Origin: LB3-1 sp036401895
GTDB lineage: Bacteria; Chloroflexota; Chloroflexia; Chloroflexales; Kallotenuaceae
DNA: 6,861 bases
NCBI GenBank assembly: GCA_036401895.1
Contig: DASWTW010000396.1
Location: forward strand, 1-6,861
Reading direction: 5' to 3'
The position numbers and the translations under genes were made by a program. The notes beneath the pieces are model-generated. The model was not told the origin of the DNA, did no database searches, and was given only the letters and a program-made list of their open reading frames with translations. Below are positions 1 to 6,861 of this stretch, piece after piece; position 1 is the first letter of the stretch, and the number at the start of each line of letters is the position of its first letter.

Positions 1-299
1 TCACGAAGCTGCTCCTGGATTGCGCGCAGGGCGGTGGCCGAGAAGTCGGTGGCGACATAGCGCTGACACTGCGGCGCCAGCGGGAAGAGCAGCAAGCCGG
101 TGCCGCAGCCGATCTCCAGCACCCGCTGCGGCGCCCACGCCGCAAGCTGCGCCACCGTGTGCGCGACCCACGCGCGCATCTCGTCCGCCGGGATCGGCTG
201 TCCCGTGTAGCTGCTGTTCCAGCCACTGAGGTTGAAGCGCGGATCGATCGCCGCGTCGGTGGGTGTGTAGGCGGTGTCGAACAGCTGCTGCCACTCCGC
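1..299 (-). other. SAM-dependent methyltransferase domain embedded in the A domain (N-terminal part; probably N-MT)
   Basis: Residues 2188-2286 begin with AEWQQLFDTAY, continue with FNLSGWNSSYTGQPIP and EMRAWVAHTVAQL, and reach the SAM-binding loop VLEIGCGTGLLL (glycine motif EIGCGTG at plus 96-116), then the acidic strand-2 region YVATDFS. This is the pattern of methyltransferases inserted between A8 and A9 of NRPS adenylation domains. In well-studied cases they methylate the amino nitrogen of the carrier-bound residue before condensation. The domain is cut by the window edge after about a quarter of the usual length of roughly 400 residues. N-methylation is inferred from position; O- or C-methylation cannot be excluded from this part. 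Confidence 0.9.
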
Positions 300-3200
300 C
301 ACCTGCCCCGCTTCCAGGAACGCCGCATCGTCCCGCGTGCCCGCCACCACATAGCCGAGCAGGCGCTGATCCACCTCACCGCTGGGCAATTCCTCGTCGT
401 GGAGGAGCACCACCGCATCCGCCACCGCTGGATGCGCCCGCAGCGTCGCCGCGATCTCGCCCAGCTCGATGCGGAAGCCGCGCACTTTGACCTGGTCGTC
501 GATCCGCCCCAGAAACTCGATCGTGCCGTCGGGCAGGAAGCGCGCCAGATCCCCGGTGCGATACCAGCGCTCACCGTCGATCACGACAAACTTCTCGACC
601 GTCAGATCCGGACGCTGGTGATAGCCGCGTGTCACGCTCGCGCCGCCGATGTAGATCTCGCCCGGCACGCCGATCGGCACGCGCTGCTGGCGGCGATCGG
701 AGAGGCGGAGCGCGGTGTTGTGCATCGGTCGGCCGATCAGCTGGCGCGCGACTGGCTGCTCGGCAAGCACCGTGTGGGTCGCACAGATGATCGTGGCCTC
801 GGTCGGTCCGTAGAGCACGTTGATGCGCGCCTGGGGAAAGGCCGCGCGCATCTCGCGCAGCAGATCCGGCGGCACAGCATCTCCACCGACACAGACCTGA
901 CGCAGCCTGGTGTAGCGCCCACTGCGCGGCTGCTCGCGGATCACCCCGACGATCTGGCGCATCAGGCTCGGCAGCGTGTGGAGCACTGTGATCGTCTCCA
1001 GCGTCGCGGCCAGGCGCGGCAGATCGAGAATCTGATCTTTGGTGAGCAGGATCGCGGTCCCGCCGGCCAGCAGCGGGCAGAAGAGCTCAAACAGCGCGAT
1101 GTCGAACGCGAACGACGCGATACACGGCATCCGATCAGCGCCGGTAAACGCAAAAGCCGCCTGGCTGGCGCGCAGCGTGTTGCTCAGCTGGCGCTGCTCG
1201 ACCAGCACGCCCTTGGGCCGCCCGGTGGAGCCCGAGGTGTAGATCACATACGCCAGGTCGCCGGGCGCGATCGTCAGATTGGGGTTGTGCGCCGGCCACG
1301 TCGCGATCTGCGGCCACTCCTGATCCAGGCACACGACCTGCGCGCCGTGGTTGCTATCCGAGTGCAGCCGTGCGGTCAGCGCCTGCTGCGTCACGAGCAC
1401 CGGCGCCTGGGCATCCTCCATCATGAAGTGCAGCCGCTCGGCGGGATACTCCGGATCGAGCGGGACATACGCGCCGCCGGCCTTGAGAATACCCAGCATG
1501 CCGACGACCAGATCCAGCGAGCGCTCGACGCACAGCCCGACGCACGTCTCGGCTCCCACGCCGAGCGCGCGGAGATAGTGCGCCAGCCGGTTCGCGCGCT
1601 GATTCAACTCGCCATAGCTCACCTGCTGCTCGTCGAACTGCACGGCGATCGCATCGGGCGTGCGCGCCACCTGCGCCTCGAAGATCTGGCTGACGGGCTG
1701 CGGCGGAAACGCGCACGCGGTAGTGTTCCAGGCGGCGAATTGCGCTTCCTCAGCCGCGCTCAGGATCGGCAGCGTCAGCACAGGCTGATCGGGAGCGGCG
1801 ACCATTCCGGCCAGCAGCATGCGGAAATGCTCGATCAGCCGGCGAATCGTAGCACCGTCGAAGAGATCGGTGTTGTACTCGATCAGCCCACCGATTCCAT
1901 CCTGTCCTTCGTCCAGAAAGACCGACAGATCAAACCTGGCAGTCTCGCTCGACACCTGGATCTGGCGGATTGTCAGGCCGGGCAGTTCCAGAACGTCGAG
2001 CGGCGTGTTCTGGAGCGCAAAGCCGACCTGGAAGAGCGGATTGTAGCTCAGGTTGCGCTGCGGCTGAAGCTCTTCGACCAGCATCTCGAACGGCAGATCT
2101 TGATGCGCGTACGCGTCGAGCGCCGTCTCGCGCACGCGCGCCAGCAACTGTCGAGTGGTGGGCGCGTCACGGAGATCAGTCCGCAGCACCAGCATGTTGA
2201 CGAAAAAGCCGATCAGCCCTTCCAGCTCGGGTCGCGTCCGTCCCGCGATCGGCGAGCCGACCACGATGTCGTCTTGGCCGCTGTAGCGCGCGAGCAGCCC
2301 CTGGAATCCAGCCAGCAGCGTCATGAACAGCGTCACGCCCTCGCGACGGCTAAGCGCCAGCAGCGCGGCGGAAAGCTCCTGATCCAGCGCGAATAGCTCG
2401 GTCGCTCCCTGGAACGAAGGAATCGGCGGACGCGGACGATCGGTCGGCAGATCCAAAATCGGCAGATCGATGAGCTGGCTTTTCCAGTAGCTGAGCTGGC
2501 GATCCAAAACTTGGTCCTGGAGCATCTGTCGCTGCCAGGCCGCATAGTCAGCGTACTGGATCGGTAGGGGCGCAAGCTGGAGCTGTGACACGCTTGAATC
2601 CCCTGTCGCCGTGAAAGCAGTGTAGAACGCGGCCAGCTCCCGCACCAGCATGCCCATCGACCAGCCATCCGAGACGATATGATGCATCGTCAGCAGCACG
2701 ATATGCTGCTCCTCGTCGAGACGGAGCAGCCGCGCACGGAGCAGCGAGCCCTGTGCTAGATCGAACGGCTGATCACCTTCGACAGCTGCTAATCGCAGCG
2801 CCTCGGCCTCACGCTCGGCAGCAGGCAGATCGCGCAGATCGACAATGGGCAGTGAGATCGGCAGATCCGCGTGGATCACCTGCACCGGATTGCCGTTCAT
2901 TGGAGCGATGGTCGTGCGCAGCGCCTCATGCCGCTGGACGATCGCGTTGAGGCTACGCTCAACCGCCGCTACATCCAGCGCGCCCGTCAGCCGAACCGCG
3001 ACATACATGTTGTAGAACGAATGACCGGGATTAAGCTGATCCAGGAACCACAGCCGCTGCTGCGCGAACGAGAGCGGCAGCTCCTGATCGCGGGCGATCG
3101 GCTGGAGCGGCGGGATCGGGGGCTGCTCTGCGTGCCGGCGCGCGACCTCGATCTGCTCGGCTAGGCCGGGAACCGTCGGCGTGTCAAACAGGCTCCGCAG

Positions 3201-6200
3201 CGGCAGATCGATCCCGAACGTCTGGCGCAGCCGCGAGATCACCTGCGTTGCCAGCAGCGAGTGCCCGCCCAGCGCGAAGAAGTTGTCGTCCCTCCCGACG
3301 CGCGCCATGCCCAGCACATCCGCCCAAACATTCGCAACCACCTCTTCGACCGGCGTGCGCGGCGCGATAAACGGCTGATCCGAGACGATCGCGCTCCACT
3401 CCGGCGCCGGCAGCGCCCGCCGATCGACCTTGCCATTGGGCGTGAGCGGTAGCGCATCGAGCACGACAACCACGCTTGGCACCATATAGTCAGGCAGCCG
3501 TTGCGTAAGGAAGGCGCGCAGGCCCTCACCCCCCTGCCCCCCCTCTCCCATTGCGATAGGCGAGGGGTGAATCTCCATCTTCCCTTGTTCTTTGTTCCGG
3601 GTGCCCTCTGGGAATGGCGCCCGGCGTCTTTGTTCTTCCCCTTGGTTCTGGGTTCTAGGTTCTAGGTTCTCAACAACATAGGCAACTAATCGTTTATCTC
3701 CCGCCTGCTCGTCCTCACGGACTACGACGACCGCCTCGCCGACGGCTGGATGCTGGCGCAGCGTGGCTTCGATCTCACCCAACTCGATGCGGAAGCCGCG
3801 CAGCTTGACTTGATGATCCAGCCGACCGAGAAACTCGATCGTGCCATCCGGCAGATAGCGCGCAAGGTCGCCCGTGCGATACAGCCGCGCGCCGGGAATT
3901 GCGCTGAACGGATCGGGAATGAACTGGGTGGCGGTCAGATCGGGCCGGTTGAGATAGCCCCGCGCCAGCCCCACGCCGCCGAGGCACAGTTCGCCCGGCA
4001 CGCCAACGGGCAATAGCTGGCACCGCTGGTCAAGAATGTAGGCCCTGGTGTTGCCAAAGGGTCGCCCGATCGGCACCAAGTGATCGCCAGAGCATGTCGG
4101 CTGTGTGGAGTCGTACCAGGTACTATCAATTGTCGCCTCAGTCACGCCAAACGAGTTAACGACTCGCGTGTTCGGACTACATACTTGCCGGACCTGATCA
4201 AATTCTTCCATCGACCAGCTATCCGACCCACAGACTAGCAGTCGCATCCCGTCCAGCAGCTGGTTGGACTCGCGCAGGTAGTGCAGCAGTGGACGAAGCA
4301 CGACAGGCACGAACTCAGCGCAGTCGATCTGTTCGCAGCGGATTAAGTTATACAGTTGGTCAGGCGCCAACAACAGCTCGCGCGGGCACAGCACCAGAGT
4401 ACCGCCCGAGCATAAGGCACGTACAAGATCGCCGACGAAGACATCAAAGGTGACATTCGCCATCTGCAAGTGGCGGCGGACAGCAGTGTTGAGCTGGTAG
4501 GTCTCCTCCCAGGCGGAGTACATGCCGACAAGGTTACCATGTGGAATCATCACTCCCTTGGGCCGTCCAGTCGATCCCGAGGTATAGATGATGTAGGCCA
4601 GATTGTCTGGCTCACTCACGCAGGGAGGATTCGTATCCGGCATCTGAGCGATCGCTGAGCTGTCGGAGTCCAGGTAGACGCTGTACGCTTCATGCTCAGG
4701 CAAGGCGGCGGCAAGTCGTTGCTGAGTCACCAGTACGGCCGCGCGGGTATCCTCCAGAATAAAGCGCTGTCGCTCGATTGGGAGAGTCGGATCGATTGGG
4801 GTATAGGCTCCGCCAGCCTTGAGAATACCCAGCACTCCGACAATTAACTCGAACGAGCGCTCCACACAGATGCCGATCCGGTCCTCCGGCTGGATGCCCA
4901 ATGTTCGCAAATAATGGGCGAGCTGGTTCGCGCGCCGATTGAGTTCGTAATAGGTCAGATGGTCGCCCTCGAACACAAGCGCGACGGCGTCGGGCGTGCG
5001 CTGGACCTGGGCCTCGATCAGCTCGTGCAAGCATGTACCGCTCGGATAAGGCACGGCGGTTGCGTTCCAATCATGGAGCAGCGCCTGGCGCTCCGCAGCG
5101 GAAAGCAGCGGAGCAGTCTCGTAGCGGCTGTCTGGAGTGAGCGCCAGCGCGGTAAGCGCCTGGGCGTAGTAGGTGGCGATCGCGTGAAGCTGCTCCGGCC
5201 CGATCTCGTCAGGATTGCAGCTCACGGCCAAGCGCACATCAGTCGTAGTCAGATCCAGGCTAAAGTCCGCACTCAGCGTAAAGTTGGTCTGCGCGAAAGC
5301 ACGACTATCGAGCACCGCAAGCTGACCGACGCCCTGCAACCGCTCGTACACATGGAAATGCACGAAGTTGAACATCGTCTCAAAGAGCGGCTGTCCGCCG
5401 AGCAAACGCTGCATCTCAGCCATCGGGTAGCGGCGATGGGCCAGAATCTGCTGCTCGGCGGCAAAGGTCGCGCGCACAAGCTCAAGCCAGGTGCCGCCGG
5501 ATAAGCGCTGGCGCAGCGGCAGCGTGTTGAGGAACAGGCCGAGCACACGCTCGCCGTCGGCGGTCTCGGGCCGGCCATTGGAAACAACACCCGTCAGCAC
5601 ATCGCTTGAGCCGCCGAGCAGAGCCATCACCCGCAGATGCGCCGCCAGCAGCACGGTTTTAATCGGCACGGCGGCCTCGCGCGCGACTCGTTTGAGCGCA
5701 TGCGAAAGCTCGGGCGCGATCGGCACATCGATCGCATCCAGCTCTGAGTCGGCCGTGTGATCCGGCCAGCGCGGAACACGGGTCATGGCCGCGTCACGCA
5801 GCTGCTCCAGCCAGAAGTTCATCTCCGACTGCGAGCTGAGCGCGGCCTGCTCAAGCGCGACAAAATCACGGAAGCTGCTTGTCGGCGGCGCAGGCGGCTC
5901 GATCGTCTCGTCGCCGTAGCGGGCGTACTCCTGGAATAGCTCGGTCAGCAGCGAGGCAACGCTCCAGCCGTCGAGGATCGCGTGATGCTCGCTCCAGCTA
6001 AACTGAAACGTGTCGTCGGAGCGGAGGTGAACCTGGAAGCGGATCAGCGGCGCGCGGGTCCAATCGAACTTTTGGCGGCGCTCGGCCTCGAAGGAGGCAG
6101 CCAGCTCCTGCTCCTGCCGATCCGTCGGCAGCGCGCGCAGATCCGTGATCTGGATCGGAAGCTCGGCGTGGCGCTGGACCAGCTGGAGCGGACGGCTAAA

Positions 6201-6861
6201 GCTCGTGAGATCGAACGCGGTCCGCAGCACCGCGTGCCGCGCTGTTAGCTGGCGCGTCGCCGCGTGCAGCGCATCGCGATCGAAGCGGCCTTGCAGGAGC
6301 AGCGTGTTGACGTTGTGATAGACCGCGCTCTCGGCGCTGTACTCGCTGTGAAACAGCATGCCGGCCTGAAGCTGCGTCAGCGGATACGCATCTTCGATCG
6401 ACTCGGGCATACGCGCGCGGTCAACCTCGGCGATCAGGCTGAATGGCCGGCTCTGCTCGGCGCTGGCTGCGGCTGCATCGGCGGTCTGTAGCTCACGAGC
6501 CAGCACGCGAATCGTCTGGTGCTGAAACAGCTCGGGCAGCGAGAAATGCAGGCCGCGCTCACGCGCCAGCGCCAGGATCTGAATGCTGCGGATCGAGTCG
6601 CCGCCGAGCGCGAAAAAGTTATCGTCGATGCCGATCCGGTCCACGCCCAGCACCCGCGACCAGATCGCCGCCAGGATGTCTTCGGTCGGCGTGCTCGGCG
6701 GCACAAAGGCCGTCTCGCCCAGCACGCGGGCAGCGTCCGGCTCCGGCAGCGCCCGGCGATCGAGCTTGCCGTGAGCGGTCAGCGGCAGCGCGTCGAGCAG
6801 CACAAACGCGGCGGGCACCATGTAGGCGGGAAGACGGGCAGCCAGAAACTCGCGCAGGCCC
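1..6861 (-). CDS. Multimodular non-ribosomal peptide synthetase, internal fragment (both ends outside window)
   Basis: The gene encodes a cytoplasmic assembly-line enzyme that selects, activates, tethers and condenses amino acids without a ribosome. An uninterrupted frame of 2,286 codons (plus 3-6860) contains in order: A-domain tip with the A10 lysine (residue 32), PCP1 (Ser 89), C (HHAILDG from residue 292), A (TSGSTGRPKG from 760), PCP2 (Ser 1201), C (HHIVSDG from 1393), and A (TSGSTGRPKG from 1875) interrupted by a methyltransferase (EIGCGTG from 2249). There are no in-frame stops and no frameshift, and every visible catalytic motif is intact, so the gene looks functional. No thioesterase, epimerase or docking domain is in view, so more modules or genes should lie on both sides. 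Odd points are the 49-codon repeat-like insertion in the middle A domain and its low-GC core. The NRPS assignment is close to certain; the product is unknown. Confidence 0.98.
300..1730 (-). other. Adenylation domain, module n+2, interrupted by a methyltransferase
   Basis: Residues 1711-2187 hold cores A1 to A8: YGELNQRANRLAHYL, ILKAGGAYVPLDP, TSGSTGRPKG (plus 1209-1238), FDIALFE (A4), YGPTEATI (A5), YRTGDLARFLPDG (A7, Asp at 549-551) and KVRGFRIELGEI (A8). After RLLGYVV the sequence leaves the A-domain fold and a methyltransferase begins, so A9-A10 must lie beyond the left edge. Aligned by eye to GrsA, the pocket residues read D-I-F-H-V-V-L-I-I, with the A10 lysine not in the window. I do not recall a matching code, so no substrate is proposed; the hydrophobic pocket suggests a non-polar residue. 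Confidence 0.95.
1731..3080 (-). other. Condensation domain, module n+2 (LCL type)
   Basis: Residues 1261-1710 form the domain that extends the chain from PCP2 onto the residue selected by the next A domain. The start motif LPLSFAQQRLWFLDQL, the active site HHIVSDGWS (plus 2658-2684, His 1393/1394, Asp 1398), VGSPIAGR, IGFFVNMLVLR and HQDLPFEMLVEEL are all present. The set of motifs fits the common LCL class, in which both partners are L-configured. This agrees with the absence of an epimerization domain in module n+1. No catalytic residue is missing. Confidence 0.96.
3150..3371 (-). other. Peptidyl carrier protein PCP2, module n+1
   Basis: Residues 1164-1237 form a carrier domain with core DDNFFALGGHSLLATQV. 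Ser 1201 (codon 3258-3260) takes the phosphopantetheine arm. GGHSL is the standard form for a carrier that hands its chain to an ordinary elongation C domain, and one follows after a linker of about 23 residues rich in Pro (PPIPPLQPI). Length and motif are normal. Confidence 0.97.
3523..3567. repeat. C-rich element with hairpin; four G-runs on the coding strand
   Basis: On the plus strand, C-runs of 3, 6, 7 and 3 bases lie at 3523-3525, 3529-3534, 3537-3543 and 3547-3549, separated by 2-3 bases. On the coding strand they are four G-runs matching the usual G3+N1-7 quadruplex pattern. CCCCTC (3540-3545) also pairs with GAGGGG (3562-3567), so the element can form a hairpin instead. It resembles the CCCTCACCCCC / CCCCTCTCCC repeats scattered between genes in several bacterial genomes. 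Here it encodes part of the Gly-rich end of the insertion. Confidence 0.75.
3597..3624. repeat. Inverted repeat: 9-bp stem, 10-base loop
   Basis: The left arm CCGGGTGCC (3597-3605) pairs with the right arm GGCGCCCGG (3616-3624) in nine positions, eight Watson-Crick and one T/G mismatch, around a 10-base loop. There is no U-run after either arm, and coding continues on both sides. I therefore read it as part of the inserted repeat element, not as a terminator. Confidence 0.75.
3644..3670. repeat. Heptamer tandem repeat GGTTCT(A/G), 3.9 units
   Basis: Units start at 3644 (GGTTCTG), 3651 (GGTTCTA), 3658 (GGTTCTA) and 3665 (GGTTCT, incomplete). The 27 bases equal nine codons, so the present copy number keeps the frame, while gain or loss of one 7-base unit would break it. 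Related GTTCT words recur at 3587-3591 and 3632-3636, so the whole insertion is built from similar elements. Confidence 0.9.
4081..4980 (-). other. Low-GC island covering the substrate-pocket core of the module n+1 A domain
   Basis: Counting by hand over the fifteen 60-base lines, this segment is 514/900 G+C (57%), with single lines down to 52%. Ten sampled flanking lines, including those directly on either side (3961 and 4981), give 403/600 (67%). The island begins near motif A1 and ends between A5 and A6, so it covers the part of the domain that defines substrate choice. Codons such as tta, gtt, att and cta are more frequent here. The reading frame passes through both borders without disturbance. 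Exchange of an A-domain core by recombination is the simplest reading. Confidence 0.6.
5070..6446 (-). other. Condensation domain, module n+1
   Basis: Residues 139-597 form the peptide-bond-forming domain, which joins the PCP1-bound donor to the aminoacyl group on PCP2. The start motif is DAYPLTQLQAGMLFHSEY, the active-site motif is HHAILDGWS (plus 5961-5987, His 292/293, Asp 297), and the late core motif is GLFLNTLPLR. The catalytic second His and the Asp are present. The start motif differs from the SFAQQRLWFLDQL type of the next C domain, so the two belong to different clades. I see no HH[I/L]xxxxGD motif of dual condensation/epimerization domains and no DxxxxD of cyclization domains. Whether it accepts an L- or D-configured donor cannot be settled by eye. 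Confidence 0.95.
6483..6713 (-). other. Peptidyl carrier protein PCP1 (thiolation domain), module n
   Basis: Residues 50-126 form a carrier domain that tethers the growing chain on a 4'-phosphopantetheine arm. The core is DDNFFALGGDSIRSIQ. Ser 89 (codon 6594-6596) is the attachment serine, preceded by GGD rather than the GGH seen in PCP2. The GGDSI form is often found in carriers that work with an epimerization domain or with particular condensation clades. No epimerization domain follows here; a condensation domain starts after a short Ala-rich linker. Length is normal for the family. Confidence 0.96.
6725..6860 (-). other. A domain of module n, C-terminal tip only (A9-A10)
   Basis: Residues 1-45 are the mobile C-terminal subdomain of an adenylation domain. 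LPAYMVP (A9) is followed by LPLTAHGKLDRRALP (A10). Lys 32 (codon 6765-6767) matches the invariant A10 lysine that contacts the substrate carboxylate and ATP. The pocket-forming core lies beyond the right edge, so the substrate of this module cannot be predicted. Confidence 0.95.

Larger units (their letters stand above)
3525..3671 (-). repeat. In-frame insertion of intergenic-type repeat sequence in the A8-A9 linker
   Basis: Forty-nine codons (residues 1064-1112) lie between RLVAYVV and LRAFLTQRLPDYMVP, where NRPS A domains usually have only a short variable linker. The peptide is polar and low in complexity, rich in Gly, Glu, Gln, Arg and Pro, and unlike any A-domain core. The DNA is built from GGTTCT/GTTCT units, a GC-rich hairpin and a C-rich element with its own hairpin. 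These are patterns typical of dispersed intergenic repeats rather than coding sequence. The length is a multiple of three, there is no stop in the reading frame, and the domain resumes in register. It probably forms a flexible surface loop at the hinge between the two A subdomains. Exact borders are uncertain by a few codons. Confidence 0.75.
3425..5069 (-). other. Adenylation domain, module n+1 (ornithine-like pocket code)
   Basis: Residues 598-1145 activate an amino acid as its aminoacyl-adenylate and load PCP2. Visible cores are LTYYELNRRANQLAHYL (A1), ILKAGGAYTPID (A2), TSGSTGRPKG (A3, plus 4554-4583), FDVFVGD (A4), NSFGVTEATIDS (A5), YRTGDLARYLPDG (A7, Asp at 3867-3869), KLRGFRIELGEIEA (A8), LPDYMVP (A9) and NGKVDRR (A10, Lys at 3429-3431). 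Aligned by eye to the GrsA pocket, the ten-residue code reads DVGELCSIDK. I recall DVGEIGSIDK for ornithine, differing at two positions, so Orn or a related basic residue is the best guess. The alignment at position 278 (Glu) is the least secure step. A 49-codon repeat-like insertion separates A8 from A9, and GC is low from about 4081 to 4980. All catalytic motifs are intact. Confidence 0.95.

Noticed and set aside
453..564. Possible recombination repeat: 453-564 resembles 3771-3882 (about 92 of 112 bases identical by hand)
   Set aside because: Both encode the A7-A8 region, the most conserved part of A domains. This level of identity is expected from protein conservation and needs no recent duplication.
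159..2396. A 745-codon open frame on the plus strand
   Set aside because: It lies in exactly complementary register to the NRPS frame, so its absence of stops follows from the GC-rich codons opposite. The protein is Arg/His/Gln/Ala-rich and shows no recognisable domain, while the opposite strand encodes conserved C, A and MT motifs over the same span.
3644..3670. CRISPR-like array
   Set aside because: Units are 7 bases long and directly adjacent, without spacers. This is a simple tandem repeat.
3525..3671. Repeat-rich stretch as an intergenic gap or terminator separating two NRPS genes
   Set aside because: The frame has no stop, the A domain is cut between A8 and A9 rather than at a module end, and A9-A10-PCP continue immediately in the same frame.
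4914..5504. A 196-codon open frame on the plus strand
   Set aside because: It is antisense to the C/A junction of module n+1, again in complementary register, with no domain or convincing start context.
5070..6446. Dual condensation/epimerization domain after the GGDSI carrier
   Set aside because: The extra N-terminal HH[I/L]xxxxGD motif of dual domains is not seen in the linker or at the start of the domain.

Overview
The whole window is the interior of one very large gene on the minus strand: a multimodular non-ribosomal peptide synthetase (NRPS). The minus-strand frame whose codons occupy plus positions 3k to 3k+2 was checked for plus-strand tta, cta and tca in register. None occurs, so 2,286 complete codons (plus positions 3-6860) are open from edge to edge. 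Neither the start nor the stop codon is inside the window. I see no promoter, ribosome binding site, terminator, RNA gene or second gene. Residue numbers below count from the right edge (residue 1 = codon 6858-6860).

Reading right to left (N to C), the protein runs as follows: C-terminal tip of an adenylation (A) domain and its carrier protein (PCP1, module n); condensation (C), A and PCP2 (module n+1, complete); C and an A domain interrupted by a SAM-dependent methyltransferase that runs off the left edge (module n+2, incomplete). By colinearity the assembly line adds an unknown residue, then one whose pocket code resembles ornithine/basic-residue codes, then a residue that is probably N-methylated on the enzyme.

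The oddest segment is 3525-3671. Between the A8 and A9 motifs of module n+1, where a short linker is expected, lie 49 in-frame codons made of sequence that looks intergenic: GGTTCT heptamer tandems, two hairpins and C-rich runs that form a G-quadruplex motif on the coding strand. The next module carries its methyltransferase at the equivalent position. The core of the same A domain (about 4081-4980) is also much lower in GC (about 57% by hand count, against about 67% in ten sampled flanking lines). This suggests that the substrate-selecting core was exchanged.

The organism is a GC-rich bacterium with large secondary-metabolite genes. The GGTTCT/GTTCT tracts and the CCCTCACCCCC / CCCCTCTCCC element remind me of intergenic repeats in filamentous Chloroflexota (Roseiflexus/Herpetosiphon-like lineages). 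This is a weak pointer from memory, not a database result.
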